From Mycolicibacter heraklionensis (lineage in GTDB: Bacteria > Actinomycetota > Actinomycetes > Mycobacteriales > Mycobacteriaceae): a DNA stretch of 64,000 nucleotides. The notes beneath the pieces are model-generated. The model searched no databases. It was not told the DNA's origin and was given only the letters and a program-made list of their open reading frames with translations. Positions 18,070-28,064 of this stretch are shown in pieces (positions within the stretch are counted from its first letter, which is position 1; each line of letters opens with the position of its first letter). The stretch is from contig NZ_CP080997.1 of assembly GCF_019645815.1 (NCBI RefSeq), positions 186,001-250,000 on the forward strand, given 5' to 3'. A program made the position numbers and the translations under genes.

Positions 18070-18603
18070 GTGAACATCACCCGTGCCACCCTGCGTCGCA
18101 GTCTGTCGGGCAAGGCCGTCCTTGCCGCCCTGCCGGTCTTTCTGGGCGGTGCCGTCACCGCCACACTGCTGGCCGGCCCGTCGGCACCCTCGGCGACCGC
18201 AGCCAAAGACCCCTGCGTGGCCAGTGAGATCGCCCGGACCGTGGGCAAGGTGGTCACCTCGACCGGTGACTACCTGGACTCGCACCCGGACACCAACCAG
18301 GTGATGACCGGCGCGCTGCAACAGCAGCCCGGCCCGCAGACGCTGGCGAATCTGAAGAGCCACTTCGAGGCCAACCCGAAGGTCCAGGACGACCTGGCCA
18401 AGATCATCGCTCCGGTGCAGGAGGTCAGCAACCAGTGCAAGCTGGCGGTCAGCCTGCCGCAGATGCTGGGGCTACTGCAGGCCGTGCAGGCTCAGGGCGG
18501 CCTGCCGGGTGGCGGCTTGCCCGGGGGCGGCCTGCCGGTGACCGGCTTGCCGGTGAGTGGCCCTGCGGCCGGTGCGGTGACCCAACCGGTGGCGGTTCGC
18601 TGA
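18070..18603 (+). CDS. secreted heme-binding protein, hemophore (Rv0203-type)
   Basis: 177 residues from GTG 18070 behind GTGAGGAGAACTC. A signal peptide ends near residue 44 (ATAAKDPC). The mature helical domain carries Cys in DPCVAS and NQCKLA, and DYLDSHPDTNQVMT and LKSHFEANPKVQDDL match Rv0203 as I recall it. Rv0203 binds heme outside the cell and passes it to MmpL3/MmpL11. Unlike Rv0203 (about 136 residues), this protein continues with a Gly-Leu-Pro-Gly repeat tail (about 143-177) whose codons overlap the end of the opposite gene. Confidence 0.85.
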   Translation: MNITRATLRRSLSGKAVLAALPVFLGGAVTATLLAGPSAPSATAAKDPCVASEIARTVGKVVTSTGDYLDSHPDTNQVMTGALQQQPGPQTLANLKSHFEANPKVQDDLAKIIAPVQEVSNQCKLAVSLPQMLGLLQAVQAQGGLPGGGLPGGGLPVTGLPVSGPAAGAVTQPVAVR

Positions 18604-19735
18604 GGACCGATGCGTAGTCGTCGGTGTCCTGGCCGGCCGCGTTGTCGGTGCGGAAGACGAAGAAGAACACCACCCAGCCCGCTGCTGAGATCAGCAACCA
18701 GCTGATCATCCGGTAGATCAACACTGCCGAAATGGCGTCTGGCAGGGTCAGGCCGCTGGACACCAGGCCCGGCACCAGCACGGCTTCCACGACCAACAGG
18801 CCACCGGGGACCAGGGGAATCGTTCCCGCCGCGCGGGCGGCGGCGTAGGCCACCGTCAAACCGGCAACCGATGCCCGCCCACCGGTCGCATAGGCGGCGC
18901 AAGCCAGGCAGGCGACGTCGGCGACCCAGTTGAACAGCGACCAGCCGAACGCCGTCGACAGATCGCGGCGGCCCAGGCTCACCGACTCCAGTTGGCCCAG
19001 CATCCGGCGCCAGGTCGCAAGCCCGGCGTCAACGGGCCGGGTGCGCACCGAGTTGACCCAGGACAGCACGCGGACGCCGATGCCGTCGATCAGCTCGGGT
19101 CGCGAGGCGACCGCCTGCGCCAGCAGCAGCAGCGCGATGAAGCCGCCCAGGGTGAACAGCACGGAGAAGGGATTGTTGCGGGCGCCGAGGAGAAACGCGC
19201 CACCCAGGCCCAGCAGCGCAAGCCCGACGGCCTGCAGCACCCCCGACATCACCAGCTGCCACGACGCCACCACCGGGGACGCACCCCAGCGTCGTTGCTG
19301 CCGGTACAGGAAGGTGGTCGACAGCACCGGGCCGCCGGGCAGGGTGGTACTGAGCGAGTTGGCGGCGTAGAAGGCGGCCTCGGACCGCCGCTGCGTGACG
19401 TGCACTCCGGCCGAGCCCAGTAGGGTCCGCTGGATCTGCGCGAAACTGTGCATCGACGCGGCCGCGGCCACCACCGCCCCCACCAGCCAGCCGCCGTCGG
19501 CGCGGCAGAGGCTGCACCATGCGGCGAAGACCTGGTCCCACACCAGCGCGATTTCGACCGCGAGCACCACCGCGACCAGGCCCACGAGTGCCGGGCGCAC
19601 CCAACGGTATTTGCCACCGGGGCGCTGCGGAGCCACGGTTTCTCGCCCGACGACTTCCCGAACGACAACGTCGTGAGCGACGCAGTCGTGAGAAACGGGG
19701 GCGTGGGGCACGAATTCAAAGGTTAGCCGCGTCAC
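18449..19735 (-). CDS. YbhN-like polytopic membrane protein (Rv0204c-type)
   Basis: 428 residues from ATG at 19733-19735. After a 45-residue N-terminal tail, eight or so hydrophobic segments follow, with the UPF0104/lysylphosphatidylglycerol synthase membrane-domain look ([16 protein letters not shown] and [17 protein letters not shown] are the paired Pro-Gly-Gly motifs). The last 60 residues are a Pro/Arg/Ser tail encoded opposite the hemophore repeat tail. A lipid flippase or synthase-partner role is possible, but no activity is known. Confidence 0.8.
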   Translation of the reverse strand: MTRLTFEFVPHAPVSHDCVAHDVVVREVVGRETVAPQRPGGKYRWVRPALVGLVAVVLAVEIALVWDQVFAAWCSLCRADGGWLVGAVVAAAASMHSFAQIQRTLLGSAGVHVTQRRSEAAFYAANSLSTTLPGGPVLSTTFLYRQQRRWGASPVVASWQLVMSGVLQAVGLALLGLGGAFLLGARNNPFSVLFTLGGFIALLLLAQAVASRPELIDGIGVRVLSWVNSVRTRPVDAGLATWRRMLGQLESVSLGRRDLSTAFGWSLFNWVADVACLACAAYATGGRASVAGLTVAYAAARAAGTIPLVPGGLLVVEAVLVPGLVSSGLTLPDAISAVLIYRMISWLLISAAGWVVFFFVFRTDNAAGQDTDDYASVLSEPPPVGSPHRPQGHSPASRSPAGRPRASRHPAGRPEPARPAVAPASAAG

Positions 19736-19790
19736 GTCGATATTCTCACTACCTGATGTGCACCCGCTGCGGCATCGTTACGCTACCGGA

Positions 19791-20939
19791 ATGTCAGCCA
19801 GCGCAGACGAATCCGTACATCCGACGGTGCGCAAGGCGGCGGCGTGGGCCTGGCGTTTGCTGGTGCTGTTCGCCGCGGCGCTGGTGGTGCTGCTGATCAT
19901 GCGGCGCCTCGAAGTGATTGTCGTCCCCGTGGCGATCGCCATGATGATGTCGGCTCTGCTGCTGCCCGGCGTGGACTGGCTGTCCCGACACGGGGTACAG
20001 CGCGGGCTCGCGGTCTTCCTGCTGCTGCTCGGCGGCTTGGCGGTGCTCGCCGGGCTGCTGAGCTTCGTCGTCGATCAGTTCATCGACGGGGTGCCCGAAC
20101 TGGTCGAGCAGGTCACCCAGGTGATCAACTCGACCCAGCACTGGCTGGTCGAGGGGCCGCTACATCTGAGCAGTGAGCAGATCGACAGTGCCGGCGACAC
20201 CGTGGTCAACGGCCTGCGCAACAACCAGGCCAAGCTGACCAGCGGCGCGCTGTCGACGGCAGAGACCGTCACCAAGATCTTCACCGGCGCCTTCGTCGTG
20301 CTGTTCACGCTGATCTTCTTCCTCTACGGCGGCCGTGACATCTGGCGGTTCACGGTGAAGTTCTTCCCGAGCCAGGTGCGCGAGCGGGTGCACGCAGCCG
20401 GCGTCGCGGGATTCGAATCACTGATCGGCTATGTGCGGGCCACCTTCCTGGTGGCGCTGGTCGACGCCCTCGGAATCGGCATCGGCTTGGCCGTCATGGC
20501 CGTGCCGTTGGCGTTGCCGCTGGCCTCGCTGGTGTTCCTGGGGGCGTTCATTCCGCTGGTCGGTGCGGTGCTCACCGGTTTGCTGGCCGTGCTGGTCGCG
20601 CTGATCGCCAAGGGCTGGATCTACGCCCTGGTCACCCTGGGGCTGATCATCGCGGTCAACCAACTGGAAGCCCATGTACTGCAGCCGCTGGTCATGGGAC
20701 GTGCCGTCTCGATCCACCCGCTGGCGGTGGTGTTGGGCATCTCCACCGGCGGAATCCTGGCCGGAATCGTCGGCGCGCTGCTCGCCGTCCCGACGATCGC
20801 CTTCATCGACCGGGCGGTACGGGTGCTGATCGGAGCCCCGGACTCAGACTCGCTGGACGTCACGGAACCCGACGTGGCGGACCCGGAGACCGAGGAGGTC
20901 AGTACCGACCCTCCCGACGCAGCAGTTCAGCCGCGCTGA
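19791..20939 (+). CDS. AI-2E family (PerM-like) transporter (Rv0205-type)
   Basis: 382 residues. ATG 19791 (MSASADESV) is favoured over the GTG at 19758, whose extension looks non-coding. Seven or eight membrane segments are seen; the PerM family loop includes [17 protein letters not shown] and the hallmark helices [17 protein letters not shown] and [26 protein letters not shown]. The tail after 355 is acidic and disordered. The 3' end overlaps the end of mmpL3 by 41 bases on the opposite strand. Confidence 0.87.
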   Translation: MSASADESVHPTVRKAAAWAWRLLVLFAAALVVLLIMRRLEVIVVPVAIAMMMSALLLPGVDWLSRHGVQRGLAVFLLLLGGLAVLAGLLSFVVDQFIDGVPELVEQVTQVINSTQHWLVEGPLHLSSEQIDSAGDTVVNGLRNNQAKLTSGALSTAETVTKIFTGAFVVLFTLIFFLYGGRDIWRFTVKFFPSQVRERVHAAGVAGFESLIGYVRATFLVALVDALGIGIGLAVMAVPLALPLASLVFLGAFIPLVGAVLTGLLAVLVALIAKGWIYALVTLGLIIAVNQLEAHVLQPLVMGRAVSIHPLAVVLGISTGGILAGIVGALLAVPTIAFIDRAVRVLIGAPDSDSLDVTEPDVADPETEEVSTDPPDAAVQPR

Positions 20940-23808
20940 GACCGCCGGCAGCACCGCGCCGCTGGGGGGTCTGCGGGTTGGCCGCCGCGTCGTCACCGGC
21001 CTGGTCGCCGACAGCGGTGAGCTTCTCGGTGGCCGGGTTCTCCGGGTCGCCTTGCGAGCCCTGAGCCGGGATGGCCGTGGTGGGGGCGTTCTCGACGTCG
21101 CCCGCGTTCTCGGTCGGTTTGGGCAGTGACCGGGTCCGCTCGTCGGACGCCTCCGAATCGGTCTCGCCCTGCCGGCTGCGCCGGGACTGCGCCGCCTCGC
21201 GGCCGCCGCGCAGCTCACCCAGCCAGGACTCGATCTCACGTTCCTGCTCGCCCGGGCCCGGCGAGTCTTTGCTGGGCGACGGTACCCGCTCCGTCGTCGG
21301 CTCGGCGGCGGAGAAGCGGGTGGTAGGCGGTTCGGCCGGGCCGGTGGTGATCCGATTGGTCCGGGCGTTGGACGGATTGCCGCTCACCGGCCGGGTCGGA
21401 AGCTGTTCTGCCGGACGCGACCGTGCCGGTGCGCCGCGGCCCGGGGCGGGGTGGGTGGGGTCATGCGTGGGGCGCGGGGCGCCCGCACCCACCGGGGTCG
21501 GCGCGACGGCTGCGGTCGCGGGACGGCGGGTCACCCGGCGCCGCTCGTCGGGCAGCCGGATCTCGCCCAGACCGATCCGGTTCTGGATTCGTTTCATCCA
21601 GCGCGGTGCCCACCAGCAGTCGTCGCCGAGCAGTTTCATCACCGACGGCACCAGGAACATCCGGACCACGGTGGCGTCCAGCAACAGTGCCGCCATCAGA
21701 CCGAACGCCAGGTACTTCATCATCACCAGGTCGGAGAACACGAACGACGCGGCTACCACCGCGAGGATCAGTGCGGCCGCGGTGATCAGCCGGCCGGTGG
21801 TGGCGGTGCCGATCCGGATCGCCTCGGTGGTCGACATCCCGGATTCTCGGGCCTCCACCATCCGGGAGACCAGGAACACCTCGTAGTCGGTGGCCAGACC
21901 CCAGCCCACCGCAACGACGAGCGCAATGACCACCACCATCAGTGGGGTCGGGGTGAAGTTCAACAGCCCGGCGCCGTGCCCGTCGACGAACATCCAGGTC
22001 AAGATGCCCATCGTCGAGCCAAGCGTCAACGCGCTCATCACCGCCGCCTTCAACGGCAGCACCAGAGACCCGAACGCCAGGAACATCAGCAGCGTCGTGG
22101 TGATCAGCAAGATCACCAGCATCAACGGTCCTTGGGCGACCAGCGCGTGGATACTGTCCTGCTCCAGTGCGGGTGTCCCGCCGACCAGCACCTCCAAGCC
22201 CTTGGGTGTGCTCATGGCGCGCAGCGCTTTGATCTTCTGCGCGGCGTCGTTGCGGTTGACCAAGCCGTTCTCGATGACTTTGACCGACTCGTCCTTGGAG
22301 GCGCCGGGCAGGTAGGGCCGCTGCTTCCACATCTCGGTGGGGTCATCGTCGGGGACGACGAACCCGCTGATCGCCATCGCGCGGTTGCGGACGTCGGCAA
22401 CCTGCTGGTCGGTGACCGGTTTGTCGGTGGTGCTCTTGATCACCAGCGTCAGCTTCTCGGTGCGGAAGCCGGGGAAGATCTCGTCGAAGTGTTCCTGGGC
22501 CACCCGAGCGGTGTTGTCCGGCGGCAGGTATTTCTCGCTCATCCCGCCGAAGGTCAGCTTGCCCAACGGGATGATCAGCAAGACCATCGCGATCACGATC
22601 GGGATCGCGAACGCCAGCGGCCGCTGCATCACGTAGTTGACCAACTTGCCCCAGAACCCGGCCTCGACCTCTTCGCGGGTCTTGGTCTTCTGGGTCTTCT
22701 CGGCCAGCCAGCCGATGACGCGATTGTGGAGTTCCCAGTCCCGCAGGAACGGGATTCGGTACAGGGTGCGCACCCCGAGCGCGTCCACGTTCTTGCCCAG
22801 CACGCCCAGGATGGCGGGCAGCAAGGTGATCGACAGCAGCGCGGCCAGGCCCACAGAGGCGAAGATCGCGTACGTGATCGCCTTGACGAATCCCTGCGGC
22901 AGCACGAGCAGGCTGGCTCCCGAGACGATGATCAGCACCGCCGAGAACACCACGGTGCGACCGGCCGTCATCACCGACCGGCGGACCGCTGCTTCGGTGT
23001 CGTAGCCCTCGGCGATCTCCTCACGGAATCGGCTCACCACGAACAACCCGTAGTCGATCGCAATACCCAGACCGATCAGCGAGACCACCGGCTGGGCGAA
23101 GAAGTTGATCGGCCCGAACATGGCGGCGAAGCGCAGGATGCCAGTTGCGCCGGCGATGCTCAGCCCACCGACGATCACCGGCAGGCTGGCCGCGACCACG
23201 CCGCCGAACACGAAGAACAGCACCACTGCGACCAGCGGCAGCGCCAGCACCTCCATGCGCTGTTGGTCGGTGGCGATGGTGCCGGTCAATTCACTGGCGA
23301 TCGGCTGCAGACCACCGAGCTCGACCTTGCCGCCGTCGAGTTTCTGCAGGTCCGACTCGGCAGCCTGGTAATTCTTCAGGATGGTGTCGTCGTCGTCGCC
23401 CTTGATCTGGATCGACGCGAAGGCGTGCTTCTTCTCCGGGTCGGCCATGTTGGCCAGCGCCTCGGGATTGGTGAAGTAGCCGACCCAGCTCATGATCTGA
23501 TCGGGGTGGTCGTTCTTGACCTTGTTGAGCCCGCTCTTGATCGCGTCGAACCATTCCGGGTCGTCGACCGTCTCGCCCTTGGGCGCGGTGAAGACCGCAA
23601 CCACATGGCTGGTGCGGTCCCGGCCGTAGACTTCGTCGCCGACGATCGACGCCTGCACCGACTGGCTGCCCTCGTCGTAAAAGCCGCTCTGAGTGACGTG
23701 CTCACCCAGGCTCATTCCGTAGACCCCGCCACCCAGGCAGAGCGCCACCATCACGCCGATTACGATGAACCGGTAGCGGTATACAGTTCGACCCCACCAG
23801 GCGAACAC
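20899..23808 (-). CDS. mmpL3: trehalose monomycolate transporter MmpL3
   Basis: 969 residues from ATG at 23806-23808 ([14 protein letters not shown]). It flips or exports trehalose monomycolate for the outer membrane and is essential in mycobacteria. Two porter domains (about 35-180 and 410-550) lie between twelve helices. The proton-relay Asp-Tyr pairs are in [11 protein letters not shown] (about 251-252) and [10 protein letters not shown] (about 640-641). The C-terminal 230 residues are Pro/Arg/Glu-rich and disordered, as in known MmpL3. The gene is followed in the same direction by none; upstream lie the NYN and trmB genes. Confidence 0.97.
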   Translation of the reverse strand: MFAWWGRTVYRYRFIVIGVMVALCLGGGVYGMSLGEHVTQSGFYDEGSQSVQASIVGDEVYGRDRTSHVVAVFTAPKGETVDDPEWFDAIKSGLNKVKNDHPDQIMSWVGYFTNPEALANMADPEKKHAFASIQIKGDDDDTILKNYQAAESDLQKLDGGKVELGGLQPIASELTGTIATDQQRMEVLALPLVAVVLFFVFGGVVAASLPVIVGGLSIAGATGILRFAAMFGPINFFAQPVVSLIGLGIAIDYGLFVVSRFREEIAEGYDTEAAVRRSVMTAGRTVVFSAVLIIVSGASLLVLPQGFVKAITYAIFASVGLAALLSITLLPAILGVLGKNVDALGVRTLYRIPFLRDWELHNRVIGWLAEKTQKTKTREEVEAGFWGKLVNYVMQRPLAFAIPIVIAMVLLIIPLGKLTFGGMSEKYLPPDNTARVAQEHFDEIFPGFRTEKLTLVIKSTTDKPVTDQQVADVRNRAMAISGFVVPDDDPTEMWKQRPYLPGASKDESVKVIENGLVNRNDAAQKIKALRAMSTPKGLEVLVGGTPALEQDSIHALVAQGPLMLVILLITTTLLMFLAFGSLVLPLKAAVMSALTLGSTMGILTWMFVDGHGAGLLNFTPTPLMVVVIALVVAVGWGLATDYEVFLVSRMVEARESGMSTTEAIRIGTATTGRLITAAALILAVVAASFVFSDLVMMKYLAFGLMAALLLDATVVRMFLVPSVMKLLGDDCWWAPRWMKRIQNRIGLGEIRLPDERRRVTRRPATAAVAPTPVGAGAPRPTHDPTHPAPGRGAPARSRPAEQLPTRPVSGNPSNARTNRITTGPAEPPTTRFSAAEPTTERVPSPSKDSPGPGEQEREIESWLGELRGGREAAQSRRSRQGETDSEASDERTRSLPKPTENAGDVENAPTTAIPAQGSQGDPENPATEKLTAVGDQAGDDAAANPQTPQRRGAAGGLSAAELLRREGRY

Positions 23809-23882
23809 CTATACGCTCCTTACTAAGGTCTGTGGAGACATCTTTCGGACCCGCGCGTCCCTGACTTCAGGCTCTCCAGTTG

Positions 23883-24566
23883 TCACTCTCGCGAGGTCAG
23901 CAGTGAGCTCAGCGGCCGGAACGGCTGGAGCCACGCTCCCTGCTCCGGCAGCGAATCCAGGCTGATCCGCGGCAGCCGCTCCCGGAACACACCAGGGATG
24001 TCCTCCAGGTCGACGAACTCCAAGGTATCCGAGGCTAGCGCCCAGCTCGCATGTTCGCGAAATCCGAGCACCTGAACGGCTATGCCGAGTCCGCAGAGTT
24101 CTTCCAGCGGTTCCCGGAACGCCTGACCGTCGGCGGAGGCCACGGCCACCGCCATCAATCCCTGCTCTTTCCGCAGCGCGATGTGTTCGAGCATGTCGGA
24201 GTCGACATCACTGTCCTCATCGATCTTCGGCTTGGCAAAGACCGCGAAACCCACGTTACGCAACGCCTCCACCCACGGCCGGACGACGTCGGCGCTGCCC
24301 GGTGCGATGTTGGTGAAGACGGTGGCCTCGGGTTCGACCTTCATCTGCGGGTGATTCGCCGCGATCTCCGCGGTGCGGTTCAGCAGCCAGCGGCCCAGCG
24401 CATCGAACCGGGGCCGCTCCACCCCGGTCGGGCGCCTGCCGAGAATCGCGCCCAGACCCATGTCCAGGTTGGGGGCGTCCCACACCAGCAGTACCCGACG
24501 GGTCGGTTCCCCGTCAGCGGTCGGGTCGGCGTCGGTCGGGGCGGCATCCAGGTCGGGGCTGGTCAT
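23883..24566 (-). CDS. NYN-domain protein (Rv0207c-type)
   Basis: 227 residues from ATG at 24564-24566, which shares bases with the trmB stop (TGATGA). After a 22-residue acidic tail the NYN (PIN-like) nuclease fold begins: RRVLLVWDAPNLDMGLG, with the first catalytic Asp, then DSDVDSDMLEHIAL with further acidic residues, and LMAVAVASADGQAF. The family is thought to bind or cut RNA. Coupling to trmB suggests a role in tRNA handling, as inference. The open frame continues upstream through trmB but is not the gene there. Confidence 0.85.
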   Translation of the reverse strand: MTSPDLDAAPTDADPTADGEPTRRVLLVWDAPNLDMGLGAILGRRPTGVERPRFDALGRWLLNRTAEIAANHPQMKVEPEATVFTNIAPGSADVVRPWVEALRNVGFAVFAKPKIDEDSDVDSDMLEHIALRKEQGLMAVAVASADGQAFREPLEELCGLGIAVQVLGFREHASWALASDTLEFVDLEDIPGVFRERLPRISLDSLPEQGAWLQPFRPLSSLLTSRE

Positions 24567-25336
24567 CAGACCCGTTCCCAGACGAACTCGTTGATCACGC
24601 TGCCCGCATTGCGGCCCTTCGCCTCGTATTTGGTGGTGGGGCGGTCGACCGAGATCGGGAGGCCGGCGACCTTGGACGGGTCCGACACCCGGCGCAGGGC
24701 CGGCTCGCCGTCGCCGGACTCGGCGATCTGTTCCGCGTAGTCGGCATGGTCGGTCGCCGCGTGCAACACCCCGCCCGGCTGCAACCGATCGGCGATCAGG
24801 GCCATGGTGGCCGGTTGCAGCAGCCGCCGCTTGTGGTGCCGCGCCTTGGGCCACGGGTCGGGGAAGAAGACACGCACCCCGATCAGCGAGGACGGGGCGA
24901 TCAGGTACTCCAGCACGTCGAGGCCGTCGCCGCGCAACAACCGGATATTGCCCAACTGTTCGCGGTCGATCGCGCACAGCAGTTGCGCCAACCCGCGCTC
25001 GTAGATCTCCACGGCGATCACGTCCAGGTCCGGCTCGGCCTGTGCCATCGCCACCGTGGAGGTACCGGCCCCGCAGCCGATCTCGAGCACCACGGGGGCG
25101 TCGCGACCGAACCAGCGGCGCGGATCCAGTGGCTGGGGGCGGTCGGGACCCTCGGGCGGCACGACGTCGGCGCCCAGGTCGGGCCAGAGTCGCTCCCAGG
25201 TTTGGCGCTGACCGTCCGACAGAGCGGAGTGCCGGTAACGGACGCTGAAGTTGCGGAAACGGCGTGGAGCCGGGGTGTCGACGCCAGGGACGTCCGATGC
25301 CATTTCGACGTCGCGCGGCGCATGCATGCAGTCCAT
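24566..25336 (-). CDS. trmB: tRNA (guanine-N7-)-methyltransferase TrmB
   Basis: About 256 residues. It uses SAM to methylate G46 of tRNA. The SAM motif VVLEIGCGAGTSTVAMA, then VIAVEIYERGLAQLL, and the family signature VFFPDPWPKARHHKRRLLQP are present, with TTKYEAKGRN near the end. The start is uncertain: ATG at 25334-25336 (MDCMHAP) is chosen, but in-frame ATGs at 25378, 25327 and 25303 exist and none has a strong ribosome binding site. It forms an operon with the NYN gene and probably mmpL3. Confidence 0.92.
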   Translation of the reverse strand: MDCMHAPRDVEMASDVPGVDTPAPRRFRNFSVRYRHSALSDGQRQTWERLWPDLGADVVPPEGPDRPQPLDPRRWFGRDAPVVLEIGCGAGTSTVAMAQAEPDLDVIAVEIYERGLAQLLCAIDREQLGNIRLLRGDGLDVLEYLIAPSSLIGVRVFFPDPWPKARHHKRRLLQPATMALIADRLQPGGVLHAATDHADYAEQIAESGDGEPALRRVSDPSKVAGLPISVDRPTTKYEAKGRNAGSVINEFVWERV

Positions 25337-25495
25337 GGTGGCCCATGGACCCTCGTGTACCCACTTTGCGGTCCACATTGATACCCAACAGTTGCCTAGT
25401 GCGGGCGGATGGGCGGTAGGTACGGCGGTGACTCGCGTCGCGGCGGAGCAGCTGACACCATGGCCCCGGGGCCGATTGCGCGGGGAGGCAGGGTC

Positions 25496-26440
25496 GTGAC
25501 ACAGGGGCACCAGCTCTTCGCCGACGAGCTGACCGGGCTGGCCACGCAGAACTCCGACCCGCGGTTGGCGACGATCGCCGCAGACATCACCGCGCCGCTG
25601 CAGGTCGCGGTGCACGGCCGCCGCGGCGTCGGCCGGCGCACCGTCGCCGCAGCGCTGGCCGCCGCCGGGGTCCGCATCGCCGAGCAGCCCGGTGCGGCCG
25701 ACACTGCCGAATTGGCCGTTCATGTCGTCGCCGAGGTGGTCAAACCGGAGGACACCGCCGCACTGCATGCCGCGCGTCGGCGCCCGGTGCTGGTGGTGCT
25801 GAACAAGGCCGACGTGTGTGGGCATGATGCCGCAGCGATGCCGGTGCCGGTCGAACCGATGTCGGCGTTGTTCGCACTGGCTGCGCGCGGCGATGGGCTG
25901 GACGATCGACTGTGGGATGCGCTCGGATGTCTGGCCGCCCGGCCCGCCGATCTGCGCTCAGCCGAGCACTTCGTGAGCTGTCCACACCCGGTACCCCGTC
26001 AGACCCGCGAGCGGTTGTGCGCCACCCTCGAGCTGTCCGGGATCGAGGCACTGCTCGACCTGTCCCGGCGCGGTGCCACGGTGGCGCAGGCGCGCGACCG
26101 GCTGTGCCAGCTCAGCGGTGTCGATCGCGTCGTCGCCCGGCTGGAGGCCATGGGCGCCGCCGTCTACCACCGGCGGATGTCGGAGGCGGTGACCCGATTG
26201 GAGGCGATGGCGGTCGGGGACAGCCGCATCGATGAGTTCCTGGTCGGCGACACGACAGTTGCCGCCCGGCTGACCGCTGCGACGGCCGCGATCGACGTCC
26301 CGGACGAACCGGTGCTGGCGCGGGCCCGCCGCTGGCAGGCCCACCGCAGCGCACCGGTCGGCGCCGCCCAGCGAGCCTGCGCCGCCGACATCGCCAGGGG
26401 ATCCTTGCGGGCCTGGGCGACCATGCGGGGCCGCCGATGA
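25496..26440 (+). CDS. dynamin-like GTPase-related protein, first of pair (Rv0209-type)
   Basis: 314 residues. GTG 25496 is chosen for its ribosome binding site GGGGAGG at 25482-25488; the frame is open to 25409. A P-loop-like motif HGRRGVGRRT is near residue 40-49, and VVLNKADV (about 100-107) is the NKxD guanine motif. Between them lies a typical Asp-less switch (VHVVAEVV). The second half is helical (ARDRLCQLSGVDRVVARLEAM). This looks like a soluble partner of the next, membrane-bound protein. It is divergent from trmB. Nucleotide use is likely but unproven. Confidence 0.72.
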   Translation: MTQGHQLFADELTGLATQNSDPRLATIAADITAPLQVAVHGRRGVGRRTVAAALAAAGVRIAEQPGAADTAELAVHVVAEVVKPEDTAALHAARRRPVLVVLNKADVCGHDAAAMPVPVEPMSALFALAARGDGLDDRLWDALGCLAARPADLRSAEHFVSCPHPVPRQTRERLCATLELSGIEALLDLSRRGATVAQARDRLCQLSGVDRVVARLEAMGAAVYHRRMSEAVTRLEAMAVGDSRIDEFLVGDTTVAARLTAATAAIDVPDEPVLARARRWQAHRSAPVGAAQRACAADIARGSLRAWATMRGRR

Positions 26441-27933
26441 CCGCCCCGGGTGCGGATGCGGCCGACTCGGACCCCGCCACCGGGGTGGATGCCCTCATCG
26501 CTGAGCTCGCTCCCGGAGTGCGCCCGCCCGCGGTACGGCGCTGCGACGTGGTGGTGGTGACCGGCCCCTGGCTGGCCGGGGTCAGCGCGATGACAACGGT
26601 GCTGGCCGACCGGATGCCGCAGTGGCTCGTGATGGAAGCCACCGACCTGGCGCCGGGGGAGGTGCCGCTGGCGGTGGTGTTCGTGGTGTCTGCGGCGGCC
26701 GCGCTGACGAAGTCGGACTGCGCTCTGCTCGACGCCGTGGCCGCCCACACCGACGTGGTGATCGGCGTCGTATCCAAGATCGACGCCCACCGGCAGTGGC
26801 GCGAGATGCGGGCAGCAGCCCGCGAAACCCTCGCCGGCCACGCGCCGCGCTACCGCGACGCCGCGTGGGTGGGGGCGGCCGCCGCACCCGAGCGCGGCGA
26901 CCCGCGGGTCGAGGACCTGGTCGCGGAACTGACCAGACAGCTCGAGGACGGCGACGCCCACCGACGCAACCGGCTGCGCTCGTGGGAGTTCCAGTTGCGT
27001 ACCGACGCCGATCGGATCGACCGCGACGCCCGCGCGGAAGGCCGGCGCGCCCGGGTGACGCAACTGCAGGAGCAGCGTGACGAGGTGGTGCGGCAGCGGC
27101 GGATGTCGAAGTCGGAGCGCGTGATCGCGCTGCGCAGCCGCATCGCCCAGGCCCGCGTGCAACTGTCCTACTTCGCCAGCAAGCGGTGCGCCTCGGTACG
27201 CAGCGAGCTCGCCGAAGACGCGGCGGGCATGACGCGGCGCCGGTGGGCCGAATTCGAGTCCTATGTGCACGACCGGCTGACCGAGGTGGTGACGGAGGTC
27301 GATCAGGGAGTCACCGAGCACTTGGCCGACGTCGCCCAGGAACTGGGTCTGGCCTCGCACGCACCGTCGGGCGGGGCGGCGGTGCCGCTACCCCAGGTCG
27401 ACACCGGCAAGCCCCCGTTGGAGTCCCGACGGCTGGAGACCCAGTTGATGGCGGTGCTGGGGATCGGCTTCGGGCTGGGCGTGGCGTTGACGCTGAGCCG
27501 GGTCTTCGCCCATCTCGCGCCGGGACTGGCCGCGGTGGGTGCGGCCGGATGCGCCCTCGCCGGGGTGGTGGCAACGGTGTGGGTGGTCCGGATTCGGGGG
27601 CTGTTGCGCGACCGGGTGGTGCTCGATCGCTGGGTGGGGCAGGCCACCAACGCGGTGCGGTCCTCGGTGCAGGAACTGGTGGCCCTGCGGGTGGTGGCCG
27701 CCGAGTCGGCGCTCACCGCCGAACTCGCCGCACACAATGAGACCGAGGCTGCCCGCGTCACCGACCGGGTCGCCGGGTTGGACCGGGAGTTGCGCGAGCA
27801 TGCGGCCGCCACCGCCCGCGCCGCCGCGGTGCGCGATCGTCAGCTGCCGGCGTTGCGGCGGGCGTTGGAAAGGGTGCGCGCTGAGCTGGGTGAATCAGGC
27901 CCGGCGGACGCCGCGGTAACGGGTGACAGATAG
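26437..27933 (+). CDS. dynamin-like membrane GTPase-related protein, second of pair (Rv0210-type)
   Basis: 498 residues; ATG 26437 overlaps the previous stop (ATGA). The N-terminal G-domain has a P-loop-like [15 protein letters not shown] (about 38-52) that lacks the canonical Gly-Lys-Ser/Thr, and SKID (about 112) in place of NKxD. A long Arg/Glu/Gln coiled coil (about 185-300) follows, then two membrane helices (about 335-355 and 362-385), then a second coiled coil. This order, with G-domain, stalk, membrane hairpin and stalk, is that of bacterial dynamin-like proteins. Function unknown in mycobacteria. Confidence 0.75.
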   Translation: MTAPGADAADSDPATGVDALIAELAPGVRPPAVRRCDVVVVTGPWLAGVSAMTTVLADRMPQWLVMEATDLAPGEVPLAVVFVVSAAAALTKSDCALLDAVAAHTDVVIGVVSKIDAHRQWREMRAAARETLAGHAPRYRDAAWVGAAAAPERGDPRVEDLVAELTRQLEDGDAHRRNRLRSWEFQLRTDADRIDRDARAEGRRARVTQLQEQRDEVVRQRRMSKSERVIALRSRIAQARVQLSYFASKRCASVRSELAEDAAGMTRRRWAEFESYVHDRLTEVVTEVDQGVTEHLADVAQELGLASHAPSGGAAVPLPQVDTGKPPLESRRLETQLMAVLGIGFGLGVALTLSRVFAHLAPGLAAVGAAGCALAGVVATVWVVRIRGLLRDRVVLDRWVGQATNAVRSSVQELVALRVVAAESALTAELAAHNETEAARVTDRVAGLDRELREHAAATARAAAVRDRQLPALRRALERVRAELGESGPADAAVTGDR

Positions 27934-27977
27934 CCCGAGTTGCGATTGTTTCGATCCGTGTAGCTATTGACGGTAAT

Positions 27978-28002
27978 CTCTTATTTAATGACGGTATAAG
28001 AG
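27978..28002. promoter_or_regulatory. inverted repeat in the pckA promoter region
   Basis: CTCTTAT (27978-27984) and ATAAGAG (27996-28002) are perfectly complementary, 11 bases apart. TGACGGTA is also directly repeated at 27968 and 27989. This A/T-rich island stands out in its surroundings and lies 60-90 bases before pckA, so it is a candidate regulator site for gluconeogenesis. Confidence 0.5.
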
Positions 28003-28064
28003 GTGACAGCGGCGCGCAGCTGCGGCAACGCCACCGAGTGACACGGGTTACACAGGAGAGCTCA

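Noticed and set aside
21451..23826. Long plus-strand open frame (791 codons) opposite mmpL3
   Set aside because: It is an antisense shadow caused by GC-rich third codon positions; the protein is His/Gln/Arg-rich with no domain.
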